This document shows positions 23,209 through 34,140 of a stretch of 36,602 bases of DNA, piece after piece. The notes under the pieces are model-generated. The model saw nothing but the letters and a program-made list of their open reading frames with translations, did no database searches and had not been told where the DNA came from. Source of the DNA: Flavobacteriales bacterium. Its GTDB lineage: Bacteria; Bacteroidota; Bacteroidia; Flavobacteriales; TMED113. A program made the position numbers and the translations under genes. Where the stretch lies: contig PBKX01000003.1 in the NCBI GenBank assembly GCA_002722215.1, forward strand, positions 1 to 36,602. The letters run 5' to 3'. The first letter of the stretch is position 1, and each line of letters begins with the position of its first letter.

Positions 23209-25389
23209 ATGTTAAGCATTAAAGAGGTGGCGGACATGTTAAATGTGTCCCAAAAAACCATCCGAAGGCATATCAGCTCTGGTAAAATACAGTCTGTGAA
23301 ACTTGGCGGAATTCACAGGATATCAAGCGAAGAAATAAACACGCTATTAGGGCCCGAACAACTTGTACAAGTGTCCCCTTGTGAAAATTTTCCATTTCCA
23401 AATAAAGTTCCTGAGGGGCCATTAGAAAATAAATGGGAAAACCATAAAGGCTCAATCAATCTTGTGAGCCCGGCAAACAAAAGAAACATTGATATTATTG
23501 TGGTTGGAACCGGTCTTGCTGGTGCATCTGCATCTGCCACTCTGGCCGAACTTGGTTACAATGTAAAAGCTTTTTGTTTTCAAGATTCTCCCAGAAGAGC
23601 CCACTCAATAGCCGCTCAAGGAGGAATTAATGCTGCTAAAAATTATCAGGGCGACGGCGACTCTAATTACAGGTTGTTTTATGACACAATTAAGGGTGGT
23701 GACTATCGATCTAGAGAAGCTAATGTTTATCGCCTTGCCGAAGTGTCTGGAAATATTATTGACCAGTGTGTTGCGCAGGGTGTTCCTTTCGCAAGAGATT
23801 ATGGCGGCCTGCTTGATAATAGATCTTTTGGTGGAGTTCTGGTTTCTAGAACTTTCTATGCTAAGGGCCAGACCGGTCAACAATTATTACTTGGAGCCTA
23901 TTCTGCTTTAAATAGACAAATAAATCGGGGGAAAGTAGAGATGTTTTCCCGGCATGAAATGATGGACCTGGTGTTGATTGAAGGAAAGGCTCGCGGAATA
24001 ATAACCCGAAATCTAGTTACGGGAGAAATTGAAAGACATGGTGCACATGCTGTTGTTATCGCCAGCGGAGGCTATGGTAATGTTTTTTACCTTTCCACAA
24101 ATGCCATGGGGAGTAATGTGACAGCAGGCTGGAAGGTTTATAAAAATGGAGCCCTTTTTGCAAATCCATGCTTCACACAAATACACCCAACATGCATTCC
24201 TGTTTCTGGAGATCATCAATCTAAACTAACTTTGATGTCCGAGTCTTTAAGAAATGATGGGAGAATCTGGGTACCAAAAAACAAGGAAGATGTTATAAAA
24301 ATCAGAAACAAAGAACTAAAACCAACTGAAATCGCTGAAAATGATCGGGACTATTACTTGGAAAGAAGATATCCTGCATTTGGTAATTTGGTTCCGCGAG
24401 ATGTGGCATCAAGGGCGGCGAAAGAAAGATGTGATGCTGGCTATGGGGTAAATAAAACGGGCCAAGCGGTATATCTGGACTTTGAATCCGCGATAATTAG
24501 ATATGGGAAAGAAAAAGCCGTCTCCTCAGGACAAAATGCCGAAGACAACAGCCTAGTTAAAAGGCTAGGAAAAGAGATTATTAAGGCTAAATATGGCAAC
24601 CTTTTTCAGATGTATGAAAAAATAGTTGATGAAAACCCATATGAAACACCTATGCAAATATTTCCAGCAGTACACTATACAATGGGTGGGGTTTGGGTTG
24701 ACTACAACTTAATGACCTCCATTCCTGGATGTTTTGCGATCGGTGAGGCTAATTTTTCAGACCATGGCGCAAATCGATTGGGCGCGTCTGCTCTTATGCA
24801 GGGGTTGGCCGATGGATATTTTGTCTTGCCGTATACTATTGGTGATTACCTGGCCGACGATATCAAAACTGGCCCCATTGATACTGAAGCAAAGGAGTTT
24901 AAGCTTGCAGAAAAAAGGGTGAAAGATTTTGTGTTCAATATTTTCAAGAATAAATCTGGCAAACCTGTTGATTATTATCATAAAAAGCTTGGTAAAATTA
25001 TGTGGGACAAATGCGGTATGTCAAGAAACAAAGATGGTTTAAAAAGTGCCATTTCTGAAATTAGAAACTTAAAAAAAGACTTTTATAAAAACGTTTTTGT
25101 TCCCGGTGACATGCACGAGTATAATGAAGAGCTTGCAAAAGCTGGTCGTGTTGCAGACTTTTTGGAATTAGGAGAACTTTTTGCCATAGATGCTTTAGAT
25201 AGAAACGAGTCTTGTGGGGGGCATTTTCGAGAAGAGTATCAAACCGCTGAAGGAGAAGCCTTAAGAAACGACTCTGATTATACTTTTGTCTCTTGCTGGG
25301 AATTTCAGGGAAAAGATCGGGCGCCCAAACTAAATAAAGAGCGCTTGTTATTTGAATCTGTTAAATTAAAATCTAGAAGCTATAAATAA
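23191..25389 (+). CDS. sdhA: Succinate dehydrogenase flavoprotein subunit with N-terminal helix-turn-helix fusion
   Basis: The C-terminal 660 or so residues are a normal Sdh[10 protein letters not shown] and [12 protein letters not shown], the FAD fold [19 protein letters not shown] (near 104), [15 protein letters not shown] with the His that binds FAD covalently, and [11 protein letters not shown]. In front, residues 7-54 read as an excisionase/MerR-like HTH ([20 protein letters not shown], then [20 protein letters not shown]), followed by a linker of about 20 residues. The total of 732 aa exceeds the usual 660-675. Starts: ATG 23191, or ATG 23209 just before the HTH. A GTG at 23371 would give an unfused 672-aa SdhA, but would leave the intact HTH frame unexplained. 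Two bp upstream of sdhB. Confidence 0.88.
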   Translation: MDKDRQMLSIKEVADMLNVSQKTIRRHISSGKIQSVKLGGIHRISSEEINTLLGPEQLVQVSPCENFPFPNKVPEGPLENKWENHKGSINLVSPANKRNIDIIVVGTGLAGASASATLAELGYNVKAFCFQDSPRRAHSIAAQGGINAAKNYQGDGDSNYRLFYDTIKGGDYRSREANVYRLAEVSGNIIDQCVAQGVPFARDYGGLLDNRSFGGVLVSRTFYAKGQTGQQLLLGAYSALNRQINRGKVEMFSRHEMMDLVLIEGKARGIITRNLVTGEIERHGAHAVVIASGGYGNVFYLSTNAMGSNVTAGWKVYKNGALFANPCFTQIHPTCIPVSGDHQSKLTLMSESLRNDGRIWVPKNKEDVIKIRNKELKPTEIAENDRDYYLERRYPAFGNLVPRDVASRAAKERCDAGYGVNKTGQAVYLDFESAIIRYGKEKAVSSGQNAEDNSLVKRLGKEIIKAKYGNLFQMYEKIVDENPYETPMQIFPAVHYTMGGVWVDYNLMTSIPGCFAIGEANFSDHGANRLGASALMQGLADGYFVLPYTIGDYLADDIKTGPIDTEAKEFKLAEKRVKDFVFNIFKNKSGKPVDYYHKKLGKIMWDKCGMSRNKDGLKSAISEIRNLKKDFYKNVFVPGDMHEYNEELAKAGRVADFLELGELFAIDALDRNESCGGHFREEYQTAEGEALRNDSDYTFVSCWEFQGKDRAPKLNKERLLFESVKLKSRSYK

Positions 25390-25390
25390 T

Positions 25391-26137
25391 ATGGACTTGA
25401 CACTTAAAATTTGGAGACAAAAAAAAGAGTATGAAAAAGGTGCGATGCACGCATATCAAATAAAAAACATAGAACCAGACATGTCATTTCTTGAGATGTT
25501 AGATGTTTTAAATCAAAAACTAATTAACGATGGAGTAGAGCCTGTAGCGTTTGATCACGACTGTAGAGAGGGGATTTGCGGTGCCTGCTCATTGGTAATA
25601 AATGGTGCTCCTCATGGGCCAGACTCCGGAACAACAACTTGCCAGTTACATATGAGAAGATTTAATACTGGTGACACTATTTATATTGAGCCATTTCGTG
25701 GATCCGCATTTCCTGTTATTAAGGATCTGGTGGTGGATCGAAGCGCATTCGACAGGATTCAACAGGCGGGGGGATATGTCTCTATAAACACGTCTGGGAA
25801 CACCGTGGACGCAAATGCAACCCCCATTCCAAAGCCCGATGCTGATGAAGCCTTTAATTCTGCGGCATGCATTGGTTGTGGTGCATGTGTTGCTGCGTGC
25901 AAAAATTCCTCAGCAATGCTTTTTGTTGGGGCAAAAGTTTCTCAATATGCTAACCTGCCACAAGGCAAAGTAGAAAGCAAAGATCGTGTCATTAATATGG
26001 TAAAGCAGATGGATAAAGAAGGTTTTGGTTCTTGCACAAATACTGGGGCTTGTGAAGCCCATTGTCCAAAAGAAATTTCAACAGACAATATTTTAACACT
26101 AAATCGCGAATATATAAAATCAAAACTAAACCAATGA
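25391..26137 (+). CDS. sdhB: Succinate dehydrogenase iron-sulfur subunit
   Basis: SdhB wires electrons from FAD to the membrane subunit through three clusters. All ligands are visible: [2Fe-2S] in [18 protein letters not shown] with a later TTTCQLHM, [4Fe-4S] in [11 protein letters not shown] (near residue 157), and [3Fe-4S] in [16 protein letters not shown] (near 219), whose Cys residues share the remaining positions. The 248-aa length is typical of B-type Bacteroidota enzymes. It begins 1 nt after sdhA stops and overlaps pepP by 4 bp (ATGA). Confidence 0.96.
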   Translation: MDLTLKIWRQKKEYEKGAMHAYQIKNIEPDMSFLEMLDVLNQKLINDGVEPVAFDHDCREGICGACSLVINGAPHGPDSGTTTCQLHMRRFNTGDTIYIEPFRGSAFPVIKDLVVDRSAFDRIQQAGGYVSINTSGNTVDANATPIPKPDADEAFNSAACIGCGACVAACKNSSAMLFVGAKVSQYANLPQGKVESKDRVINMVKQMDKEGFGSCTNTGACEAHCPKEISTDNILTLNREYIKSKLNQ

Positions 26138-27420
26138 GATATAGAAAAATAGACAATACACTGTTTAAAGAAAATCGCTTTCAGTTTTCAAAACTATTGT
26201 TAAATAATTCCATTGCTATATTTAACTCCAATGATTTAATGCCCAAAAATGCCGACCAATTAATGACATTTAAGCAAAATAGCGACACTTTTTACTTGTC
26301 AGGGATAGATCAAGAAGAAACCATTATCGTGATTATTAAAAAACATGCCCAGGTTCGTGAACTTGTTTTTGTTAGAGAAACAAGTGAAACTCTAAAAATA
26401 TGGGAGGGTGAAAAGTTGTCGAAAGAAAAGGCCAGAGAGATTTCTGGATCTGGATCTGTGTTTTGGAACACGGATTTCAAGGGGATGTTGCCAGAGCTAA
26501 TGATTGGCATCGAAAACATATACCTAAATAGTAATGAGCATCCCCGGGCAAATATAGTTGTGGAAACAAGAGATGCTCGATTTGGTAAGTGGATGAGGTC
26601 TAAATATCCTAAACATGTTTATAAAAAAAGTGCCAAACTGTTGCACGCGCTCCGTGCGGTAAAAAAACCTGAAGAAATTAACTTAATTCAACATGCTTGC
26701 AGTATTACAAAGGGGGGGGTTGAGAGAGTTTGCAGGCATTTAAAGCCGGGTGTTTTTGAATATGAGATTGAGGCGGAAATAGTTCATGAATTTTTAACTA
26801 ACAATTCAAGAGGTTTTGCGTATGACCCCATTATAGCCTCGGGGGGGAATGCGTGTATTCTACATTATGACTCAAACAATGATGTTTGTAAGGATGGTGA
26901 TTTGGTGCTTATGGATTTTGGGGCCGAATATGCTAATTATACATCTGATCTAACTAGGTGTTTCCCTGTAAATGGTCGATTTAGTAAAAGACAAAAAGAT
27001 GTCTATAATAGTGTTTTGCGTGTTATGAATTCCGCAAAAAATCTCTTGAGGCCTGGGGTTTTGCTTCATGATTACGAAAAAGAAGTCGGCCTATTAATGG
27101 AAAAAGAATTGGTGGATCTTAAATTAATTTCTGTGAAAGATGTTGCTGAATCTAAATCTAATGGGGCTCCCGCTTATAAAAAATACTATATGCATGGAAC
27201 TTCTCACCACCTTGGATTAGATGTTCATGATGTTTCTGAGCCTAACAAGCCCCTTAAGGAGGGGATGGTTCTTACCTGTGAACCCGGAATATATATTCCA
27301 GAAGAAAATCTTGGTATAAGGCTAGAAAATGATATTCTTATAACGAAATCTGGGAATATTGACCTAATGGAAAACATACCCATAGCTGTCGAAGAGATAG
27401 AGGATGCGTTAAACATATAA
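26134..27420 (+). CDS. pepP: Xaa-Pro aminopeptidase (aminopeptidase P)
   Basis: A metallopeptidase (M24B) that removes an N-terminal residue preceding proline. I start at ATG 26134 (428 aa), which overlaps the sdhB stop, rather than 26062 inside sdhB. The N-terminal creatinase-like domain (about 1-170) precedes a pita-bread domain with the metal ligands [17 protein letters not shown] (two Asp), [13 protein letters not shown] (His), [10 protein letters not shown] and [10 protein letters not shown] (two Glu). The ORF includes an eight-G run (KGGV) and a seven-G run (SGGN). Convergent with thiL, 12-bp gap. Confidence 0.93.
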   Translation: MRYRKIDNTLFKENRFQFSKLLLNNSIAIFNSNDLMPKNADQLMTFKQNSDTFYLSGIDQEETIIVIIKKHAQVRELVFVRETSETLKIWEGEKLSKEKAREISGSGSVFWNTDFKGMLPELMIGIENIYLNSNEHPRANIVVETRDARFGKWMRSKYPKHVYKKSAKLLHALRAVKKPEEINLIQHACSITKGGVERVCRHLKPGVFEYEIEAEIVHEFLTNNSRGFAYDPIIASGGNACILHYDSNNDVCKDGDLVLMDFGAEYANYTSDLTRCFPVNGRFSKRQKDVYNSVLRVMNSAKNLLRPGVLLHDYEKEVGLLMEKELVDLKLISVKDVAESKSNGAPAYKKYYMHGTSHHLGLDVHDVSEPNKPLKEGMVLTCEPGIYIPEENLGIRLENDILITKSGNIDLMENIPIAVEEIEDALNI

Positions 27421-27432
27421 AAAACTATATAT

Positions 27433-28479
27433 TTATTTTTTTACTAAGAATGGGTCCCAACCCTCGGAGCTTAAGTCTATAGTCTGTTCTGAGCTAGTTA
27501 TTAATTCTATTTTATTTTTATCTGACGTTATGTGCCCAACAGCCTTAATTGAGCTGATTTTGGTAATTTTTTGATGTAATGTAGCGGGGGCCGTGAACAG
27601 TATTTCATAGTCTTCCCCTCCATGTAAAGCACAAAATAGCGGGCTAATATTAAGCTCACTCGCGACTTCCGATGTTTCTTCTGCAACAGGTATTTTATTC
27701 TCAAAAATCTTAACCCCCACACCGGATGCTTTACAAATATGTCTCAAGTCTGAACTTAGCCCGTCAGATAGGTCTATCATTGCCGAGGGGGTTATTCTTA
27801 ATTTTCTTAGCTCCCTAATAATATCAACTCGCGCCTCTGGCTTTAGCTGCTTTTCTAAAATAGTACTATATTGTGTTAGTTCTGGTTGAGACTTTTGATC
27901 TTCCATAAAAATTTGTTTTTCTCTTTCTAGTATTTGTAGTCCCAAGTAGGCCCCCCCCAAATCTCCAGAAACAAAAACAACGTCATTAGGCTGGGCGCCT
28001 GAACGATATGAGAGATCTGTGGAAGAAGGCTCTCCGATAATGGTAACGCTTATAATGAGGCCGGATGCACTACTAGTGGTGTCTCCTCCTATTAAATCAA
28101 TACTGTAGTTTTTACAGGCGGTGTGTATTCCAGAGTACAACTCTTCAATGTGCTCAACACTATATTTATTAGGAATTCCTAAAGATACTAGTGCATGAGT
28201 TGCTATTCCATTCATAGCACAAATGTCAGATATATTAACAATAATAGATTTGTAGCCCAAATGTTTTAGTGGGGTGTAGGTGGGATCAAAATGAACTCCC
28301 TCTGCTAGCATGTCTGTGCTAATCAGACAGTCTTTTTTGGCAAAATGCTCAATTACGGCCGAATCATCACCAGTCCCCTTTTTAGTTGATTTATGTTTGT
28401 TGCTACTGTCTTTAAGTATGCGGCTTATAAGTTCAAACTCCCCTATTTTAGATATTGGTGTAAATTTATTGCTCATCAT
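27433..28479 (-). CDS. thiL: Thiamine-monophosphate kinase
   Basis: ThiL phosphorylates thiamine monophosphate to the active cofactor TPP. The 348-aa protein follows the PurM/ThiL pattern: GDDSAVI (Mg-binding) near residue 41, STDMLAEGVHFDPTYTP, GYKSIIVNISDICAMNGIA, LIGGDTTSSASGLIISVTIIG, MIDLSDGLSSDL (near 232) and ALHGGEDYEILFTA. It stands alone on the minus strand between pepP and the suf operon. Two ATG codons in tandem begin it; the first is used here. Confidence 0.94.
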   Translation of the reverse strand: MMSNKFTPISKIGEFELISRILKDSSNKHKSTKKGTGDDSAVIEHFAKKDCLISTDMLAEGVHFDPTYTPLKHLGYKSIIVNISDICAMNGIATHALVSLGIPNKYSVEHIEELYSGIHTACKNYSIDLIGGDTTSSASGLIISVTIIGEPSSTDLSYRSGAQPNDVVFVSGDLGGAYLGLQILEREKQIFMEDQKSQPELTQYSTILEKQLKPEARVDIIRELRKLRITPSAMIDLSDGLSSDLRHICKASGVGVKIFENKIPVAEETSEVASELNISPLFCALHGGEDYEILFTAPATLHQKITKISSIKAVGHITSDKNKIELITSSEQTIDLSSEGWDPFLVKK

Positions 28480-28524
28480 TTTATTTTTTATGTTGAATTT
28501 ATAATATAATTTTCATTTATTGGC

Positions 28525-28555
28525 TTTCTAAATTATCCTAAACTAATTAAATTTG
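28525..28555 (+). promoter_or_regulatory. Candidate promoter of the suf operon
   Basis: TAAATTTG at 28548-28555 is an exact TAnnTTTG element, with TTTC 19 nt upstream in the place of TTTG. Transcription would start near 28562, 15 nt before the first ATG. I saw no clear regulator site such as an Iron-box. Confidence 0.45.
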
Positions 28556-28576
28556 TAAAAAACACTTCTATTTAAA

Positions 28577-28900
28577 ATGGTTACAGTTTCTGATGAAGCA
28601 AAAAAAGAACTTTTGGCATTAATGCAAAAAGAGGATGATTCCAAAAAATATGTTCGGGTGAGCGTCTCCTCGGGTGGATGTTCAGGTTTGTCTTACAACT
28701 TAGATTTTGACAGCAAACAATTATCTACTGACAAGGTTTTCGAGAACAACGATATAACTCTTTTGGTTGACGAAAAAAGCTATCTTTATTTAATCGGGAC
28801 CACATTAAGTTATAGCGGCGGTCTAAATGGAAAGGGTTTTGTTTTTAATAATCCTAATGCTGCTCGAACCTGTGGGTGTGGAGAAAGTTTTTCATTATAG
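28577..28900 (+). CDS. A-type Fe-S carrier (HesB/IscA/SufA-like)
   Basis: A 107-aa cluster carrier that passes assembled Fe-S units to target proteins. The three cluster-binding Cys are in place: SSGGCSGLSYNLDF (near residue 36) and the terminal CGCGESF. Length and fold are typical. It leads the suf operon and is separated from sufB by 12 bp, so it is presumably the SufA-like carrier, although paralogues share the same motifs. Confidence 0.9.
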   Translation: MVTVSDEAKKELLALMQKEDDSKKYVRVSVSSGGCSGLSYNLDFDSKQLSTDKVFENNDITLLVDEKSYLYLIGTTLSYSGGLNGKGFVFNNPNAARTCGCGESFSL

Positions 28901-28912
28901 TGATTATATAAT

Positions 28913-30361
28913 ATGGGGAGGAAAAAAGATAAAGAAATAATAGGGGAACTAACCAGTAAAAAGTACCCATACGGATTTGTATCTGATTTCGATTCGGACA
29001 CAATCGGTAAGGGCTTAAATGAGGATGTTGTGCGTCTTGTTTCTCGAAAAAAAAATGAACCAAAATGGATGCTTGAGAGACGCCTTGAAGCTCTTGAGAT
29101 ACTTCGCAAAATGACGCCACCAAAGTGGGCAAACTTAAAGTTTCAAAATATTAATTTACAGGACATTATTTATTACTCTGCTCCAAAAAAAAAGGCATCT
29201 TTAGCTAGCTTGGATGAGGCTGACCCCGAGCTAATTAAAACTTTTAATAAGCTTGGTATTTCTTTAGAAGAACAGAAAAGACTCGCTGGTGTTGCGGTTG
29301 ACGTTGTTATTGACAGCGTCTCTGTTTCAACCTCATTTAAGGATAAGTTGGCGGACCTTGGTATTATTTTTTGTTCAATGTCTGAAGCTATTCAAAAACA
29401 TCCTAATTTGATCAGAAAATATCTCGGAACTGTTGTGCCGGCAAAAGATAATTATTTTGCCGCACTAAATTCTGCCGTTTTTAGTGATGGTTCCTTTTGT
29501 TTTATTCCAGAAGGTGTGAGATGCCCAATGGAGCTGTCTACATATTTTCGGATCAACGAGGCTGGCACTGGTCAGTTTGAAAGAACGTTAATTGTTGCTG
29601 AACCGGGTAGTTTTGTGAGTTATTTAGAGGGTTGTACGGCCCCGCAAAGAGACGAGAATCAGCTTCATGCCGCCATTGTTGAGCTAGTTGCGCTAGATTC
29701 CTCTGAAATCAAATACTCAACCGTTCAAAACTGGTATCCTGGAGACAAAAATGGAAAAGGGGGTGTTTATAATTTTGTTACAAAGCGAGGGATTGCTCAC
29801 TCAAAAGCAAAAATATCATGGACACAAGTTGAAACAGGTTCCTCTATTACATGGAAATATCCATCTTGCATCCTGAAAGGAAATGATTCTGTTGGTGAGT
29901 TTTTCTCAATTGCTGTAACAAATAATTTTCAGCAAGCAGACACGGGAACAAAAATGATCCACATGGGAGAGCGAACAAAAAGCACTATTATTAGTAAGGG
30001 TATTTCTGCTGGCAAAAGCAATTCTAGTTATCGTGGTCTCGTAAAAATAAATAGACGGGCTAAAAATTCGCGAAACTTTTCTCAATGTGATTCATTGTTA
30101 ATGGGTAATTTGTGTGGGGCCCACACATTTCCTTATATTGATGTTAAAAACAGCTCTTCTGTTGTTGAACATGAGGCGACAACATCAAAAATTGGAGAAG
30201 ATCAACTGTTTTATTGTAATCAAAGAGGATTGGGAAATGACGAGGCTATTGCTATTATTGTAAATGGATATTGTAAAGACATTTTACAAAAACTGCCCAT
30301 GGAATTTGCTGTTGAGGCAAAAAAGCTCCTAGAGTTAACTCTTGAGGATAGTGTTGGATAA
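28913..30361 (+). CDS. sufB: Fe-S cluster assembly scaffold SufB
   Basis: SufB is the scaffold subunit of the SufBC2D complex on which the cluster is built. The 482 residues match Suf[16 protein letters not shown] near the N-terminus, [27 protein letters not shown], and the beta-helix core with [58 protein letters not shown] and [22 protein letters not shown]. It is followed after 14 bp by sufC. Confidence 0.97.
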   Translation: MGRKKDKEIIGELTSKKYPYGFVSDFDSDTIGKGLNEDVVRLVSRKKNEPKWMLERRLEALEILRKMTPPKWANLKFQNINLQDIIYYSAPKKKASLASLDEADPELIKTFNKLGISLEEQKRLAGVAVDVVIDSVSVSTSFKDKLADLGIIFCSMSEAIQKHPNLIRKYLGTVVPAKDNYFAALNSAVFSDGSFCFIPEGVRCPMELSTYFRINEAGTGQFERTLIVAEPGSFVSYLEGCTAPQRDENQLHAAIVELVALDSSEIKYSTVQNWYPGDKNGKGGVYNFVTKRGIAHSKAKISWTQVETGSSITWKYPSCILKGNDSVGEFFSIAVTNNFQQADTGTKMIHMGERTKSTIISKGISAGKSNSSYRGLVKINRRAKNSRNFSQCDSLLMGNLCGAHTFPYIDVKNSSSVVEHEATTSKIGEDQLFYCNQRGLGNDEAIAIIVNGYCKDILQKLPMEFAVEAKKLLELTLEDSVG

Positions 30362-30375
30362 AAACAAAAATATAT

Positions 30376-31116
30376 ATGTTAAAAATTGAAAACTTACAAT
30401 GCTCAATAAACGCAAACCCTGTTTTAAAGGGGTTAAACTTAAGCGTGAAGCCGGGTGAGGTGCATGCTATAATGGGACCAAATGGGTCTGGAAAAAGTAC
30501 GCTTGCGTCTGTTATTGCGGGCAATGATAATTATGATGTTGATGGTGGAGATATTAATTTTGATAATCAATCTATATTAGAAATATCTCCCGAAGAAAGA
30601 GCGCGAATGGGCATATTTATGTCCTTTCAATATCCTGTTGAAATTCCAGGGGTCAGTGTTAGTAATTTTATTAAAACTGCGGTGACCGCGATGCGCAAGT
30701 TTAGGGGAGAAAAGCCACTTAGCTCCTCTGATCTACTGAAGGCGATGAAGGAAAATATGGATTTATTGAAGATGGATTCTGGTTTTTTGTCTCGATCAAT
30801 GAACGAGGGCTTCTCTGGTGGGGAAAAAAAACGAAATGAAATTTTTCAACTAGCCATGCTAAATCCCAGGCTTTCAATTCTTGATGAAACTGATTCGGGT
30901 CTAGATATTGATGCTTTAAAAATTGTGGCAAATGGGGTAAATCGTCTCCGATCAGCTGAAAATTCCTTTATCATTATTACTCACTACCAAAGATTATTGG
31001 ACTATATTTCCCCTGATCATGTACATATTTTATCCGATGGAAAAATTGTTTCCTCGGGGAGCGCCGAGTTAGCGTTAAAATTAGAAAAAGAAGGTTATGA
31101 TGAAATCACAAAGTAG
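30376..31116 (+). CDS. sufC: SufC ATPase of the Fe-S assembly complex
   Basis: A soluble ABC-type ATPase that drives conformational changes in SufB/SufD. Walker A is GPNGSGKST (near residue 35), the signature is [13 protein letters not shown], and Walker B is [12 protein letters not shown] with the switch His in [11 protein letters not shown]. The 246-aa length is standard. Its last 20 bases overlap sufD, which suggests translational coupling. Confidence 0.97.
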   Translation: MLKIENLQCSINANPVLKGLNLSVKPGEVHAIMGPNGSGKSTLASVIAGNDNYDVDGGDINFDNQSILEISPEERARMGIFMSFQYPVEIPGVSVSNFIKTAVTAMRKFRGEKPLSSSDLLKAMKENMDLLKMDSGFLSRSMNEGFSGGEKKRNEIFQLAMLNPRLSILDETDSGLDIDALKIVANGVNRLRSAENSFIIITHYQRLLDYISPDHVHILSDGKIVSSGSAELALKLEKEGYDEITK

Positions 31117-32197
31117 CTTGGGGCTTGATAGTGTTGAGAACACTCTTCGGTCCATTGTAAGAGAATCTGATGCATACGTGATAATAAGAAATGGGCACTG
31201 TGATTTTGAGCTATCTAACATTCCTGACGGGGTGAATGTTATGGGCGAAAGTAAAGAAAAAGAGTTGGCTGCTACTATTTTGGCAAATAAGTTTGAATAC
31301 GTGGCTAAAGATGGCCAAATCGACGGTCTGCTTATTGAGTGTACTAGTTCTATAAGATTAGACGAGCCTCTTTATGTAATTTTTTTAGACAATAGTCAAA
31401 TTGAGCAGGGCAGAATTTATCATAATTTTTACCTGTTGCGCGAAGGGGTTCGGGTTAATATTATAGAAAAAAAATTATCCGATTTGGGGAGAGCAAAAAA
31501 ACAAAACCTAAACATGTTTTCTAGCTGGTTTTTGGAAAACGAGTCTGCGCTAACGTACTATGGTTATGAATTGCCTAACAAGTCCCCGTATTATTCAATT
31601 AATAATTGTGTAGTAATTCGACAAATGGGAAATAGTTCTTGTTCTTTTTTCACTTTCTATTGGGAGGGTGGTGTAACAAACAATGAGTTGGAGGTTTTTT
31701 TAGATGGTGAATTTGCTGCCTGCAAGCTTTATTCTGTGTCGTTATTATTAAACTCTACAATTGTCAACCACAAAATTAGAATGAACCATAACTTTCCAAA
31801 CTGTGAAAGTTGTCAGCTTTATAAAGGGGTTTTTAATGATAATTCCAGTAGCCATTTTGATAGTATTGTTTATGTTAACAAGCACGCCCAAAAAACATCA
31901 AGCACACAACAGAATAATAACATAATACTATCTGATTATGCGTCTGTTAAGTCAGATCCACAATTAGAAATATTTGCAGATGATGTAAAATGTGCTCACG
32001 GATCCACAGTTGGACAGGTTGACCCGAAGGCCCTTTTTTATTTGCAGTCTCGTGGGATTGGAAAAAAGGACGGAACAGCCCTATTGTTACAGGGCTTTTT
32101 GTGTGATGTTATTGATGAAATTGTTGACTTAAAATTAAGGGAGTTCACACTAAATGAATTTTATAAAATTCTTAGCATAAATCATTATTATGAATAA
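31097..32197 (+). CDS. sufD: Fe-S cluster assembly protein SufD
   Basis: SufD is the partner of SufB in SufBC2D. The 366-aa protein is on the short side (many SufD are about 420-440), mainly at the N-terminus. The C-terminal beta-helix part is clear: [25 protein letters not shown] and the conserved [22 protein letters not shown]. Divergent middle regions are usual for SufD. Two tandem ATGs (31097, 31100) start it within sufC, and it overlaps sufS by 8 bp. Confidence 0.92.
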   Translation: MMKSQSSLGLDSVENTLRSIVRESDAYVIIRNGHCDFELSNIPDGVNVMGESKEKELAATILANKFEYVAKDGQIDGLLIECTSSIRLDEPLYVIFLDNSQIEQGRIYHNFYLLREGVRVNIIEKKLSDLGRAKKQNLNMFSSWFLENESALTYYGYELPNKSPYYSINNCVVIRQMGNSSCSFFTFYWEGGVTNNELEVFLDGEFAACKLYSVSLLLNSTIVNHKIRMNHNFPNCESCQLYKGVFNDNSSSHFDSIVYVNKHAQKTSSTQQNNNIILSDYASVKSDPQLEIFADDVKCAHGSTVGQVDPKALFYLQSRGIGKKDGTALLLQGFLCDVIDEIVDLKLREFTLNEFYKILSINHYYE

Positions 32198-33410
32198 TTA
32201 TGACCTAGAAAAAACAGCCAACTTATTTCCCTGCCTCAGTAGGGGTGAGGAAAAAATGATTTATTTTGATAATGCGGCAACAACTCAAAAACCAACAGTT
32301 GTTATTGATTCTATTGCGGATTTTTACACTAATGGTTATAGTAATATCCACCGAAGTGCTCACAACCTAGGCTTTAGAGCAACTCAACGATATGAAAACA
32401 GCCGAGGTGTCATTCGCCAATTTATTTCTGCCAGAGAATCCGATGAAATTATATTTACTAGCGGGGCAACTGAAAGTATTAATTTGGTGGCTAATTCTTT
32501 TGGTAAGAATATTGTTAACAAAAATGATATTATTCTCGTTTCTGAAATTGAACACCACTCTAATATGCTTCCTTGGCAACAGTTAGCAAAAGAAAAGGGC
32601 GCTAAGGTTAAAAATATTCCCCTTAATAAAGACCTAACAATTGATGTTGAGTCAATGAAAAAAGTATTAAATGATTCTGTGAAGCTTGTGGTGGTTCACC
32701 ACCTGTCCAATGTTACCGGGATTATGCAAGATATTAAAGAGATTGTGGGGGTTTTTCAGGAATTAGGTATTCCTGTTTTTGTAGACGGGGCTCAAGCACC
32801 AGCGCACATAAGGGTTGATGTAAAAGACTTAAATTGTGACTTTTATTGTTTTTCTGGACACAAGGCTTTTGGTCCCACCGGTACAGGGGTTTTGTTTGTA
32901 AAAGAAGAATTTGTCAAAAAAATGAGCCCATATAAAATGGGGGGGCAAATGGTTTCAAGGGCTTCCCTAATAAGCCCCGAGTGGGCAGATCCTCCGTTAA
33001 AATTCGAGGCTGGAACTCCAAATATTTCTGGAATAATTGGATTGTCTGCCGCTATTCAATTTATAGAAGATGTGGGGATGGAAAAAATAACTATTTATGA
33101 AAAAAGGTTGACAGAATATATGTTGGAGGAGTTAAGCCAAATTCCCGAACTAATAATTTATGGGGGGCAAAAGAAAGCCGCTCCAATTTTTTCTTTTAAT
33201 GTAGATGGGGTTCATCATTCTGATATAAGTACGCTATTGTCCGAAAACAATATCTTAGTGAGGTCTGGCCACCTTTGTAACCAAGGTTTAATGAATTATT
33301 TAAACATCGATGGGTGTGTAAGGGTTTCTTTAGCCTTCTATAATAAACTTGATGAAATAGATCAGTTTATTGTGGTGTTAAAAAAAATTTTATCATTCTT
33401 AAACAAATAA
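32190..33410 (+). CDS. sufS: Cysteine desulfurase SufS
   Basis: A PLP enzyme that extracts sulfur from cysteine for cluster building. The 406 residues show YFDNAATTQKPTVVID, IHRSAHNLG, IIFTSGATESINLVA, EIEHHSNMLPWQ, DGAQAPAHIRVDV and the PLP-binding Lys in CFSGHKAFGPTGTG (near residue 228). The catalytic Cys lies in VRSGHLCNQGLMNYL; Leu replaces the second His common at RSGHHC. It overlaps sufD by 8 bp and is followed by sufE after 6 bp. Confidence 0.96.
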   Translation: MNNYDLEKTANLFPCLSRGEEKMIYFDNAATTQKPTVVIDSIADFYTNGYSNIHRSAHNLGFRATQRYENSRGVIRQFISARESDEIIFTSGATESINLVANSFGKNIVNKNDIILVSEIEHHSNMLPWQQLAKEKGAKVKNIPLNKDLTIDVESMKKVLNDSVKLVVVHHLSNVTGIMQDIKEIVGVFQELGIPVFVDGAQAPAHIRVDVKDLNCDFYCFSGHKAFGPTGTGVLFVKEEFVKKMSPYKMGGQMVSRASLISPEWADPPLKFEAGTPNISGIIGLSAAIQFIEDVGMEKITIYEKRLTEYMLEELSQIPELIIYGGQKKAAPIFSFNVDGVHHSDISTLLSENNILVRSGHLCNQGLMNYLNIDGCVRVSLAFYNKLDEIDQFIVVLKKILSFLNK

Positions 33411-33416
33411 GTTTAT

Positions 33417-33830
33417 ATGGAGGGAGAAGCTAAAAAAATTATTTCTGAATTTTCATTCTTAAGCTCCTGGGAAGAAAAATATGAACATTTAATTTCTATG
33501 GGGCAAGAAATGCCTCAGCTTGATAATAGTTTGAAAATTGAAAAGAATTTACTGCGTGGATGTCAATCTAAAGTTTGGATAGTTTGCAAATATAATGCTG
33601 GAAAATTGTATTTTTATGCAGATAGTGATGCTTTGATAACGCGAGGAATTGTTGCTTTGGTTGTAAGACTTTACTCTGGTGCTACGCCACAAGAAATAAT
33701 TAACACAAAATTAAATGTGTTTTCAAAAATAGGGCTACAAGATCATTTATCAATGAATAGGGTAAATGGTTTAAATATAATGATTCAAAAAATTAATAGA
33801 CATGCAGTTAAATGTTTAAACGATGAATGA
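33417..33830 (+). CDS. sufE: Sulfur-transfer protein SufE
   Basis: SufE accepts the persulfide from SufS and relays it to SufB. The 137-aa protein has LSSWEEKYEHLISMG near the N-terminus, the active Cys in LLRGCQSKVWI (near residue 47), and GIVALVVRLYSGATPQEI later. The ORF overlaps the DUF59 gene by 8 bp, so they are probably expressed together. Confidence 0.95.
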   Translation: MEGEAKKIISEFSFLSSWEEKYEHLISMGQEMPQLDNSLKIEKNLLRGCQSKVWIVCKYNAGKLYFYADSDALITRGIVALVVRLYSGATPQEIINTKLNVFSKIGLQDHLSMNRVNGLNIMIQKINRHAVKCLNDE

Positions 33831-34140
33831 TGATTTACAAAAATTAGGAGAAGATGTTGTGGGTGTATTGTGCCAAATTTATGACCCCGAAATTCCAGTA
33901 AATATTTATGAATTGGGCTTAATTTACGATGTGGAAGTTAGTGATCAGTACGATGTTCGGGTTTTAATGACTTTTACGGCGCCGAACTGCCCTGTTTCTG
34001 AAACACTCCCCGTTGAAATTAAAGAAAAAATTGAAACTCTTGAAAAGGTAAAGAGCGCAACTATCGATATTACCTGGGACCCCCCTTGGGAAAAAGACAT
34101 GATGTCAGAAGAAGCAAAATTAGAATTAGGGTTTTTATAA
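33823..34140 (+). CDS. DUF59 (MIP18/SufT-like) Fe-S maturation protein
   Basis: A 105-aa protein of the SufT/Cia2 type, implicated in Fe-S target maturation. Typical blocks are IYDPEIPVNIYELGLIYDVEV and MTFTAPNCPVSETLPVEIKEKI, with the single conserved Cys in the second, then ITWDPPWEKDMMSEEAKLELG. It follows sufE with an 8-bp overlap and abuts the DUF2480 gene with no gap, which is the usual suf order in Flavobacteria. Confidence 0.9.
   Translation: MNDDLQKLGEDVVGVLCQIYDPEIPVNIYELGLIYDVEVSDQYDVRVLMTFTAPNCPVSETLPVEIKEKIETLEKVKSATIDITWDPPWEKDMMSEEAKLELGFL

Noticed and set aside
23605-23911. 92-93 aa ORFs on both strands inside sdhA
   Set aside because: They lie within the conserved FAD domain; these are frame shadows.
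26062-26133. pepP start inside sdhB
   Set aside because: The added 24 residues are an out-of-frame reading of sdhB; ATG 26134 forms a standard ATGA overlap.
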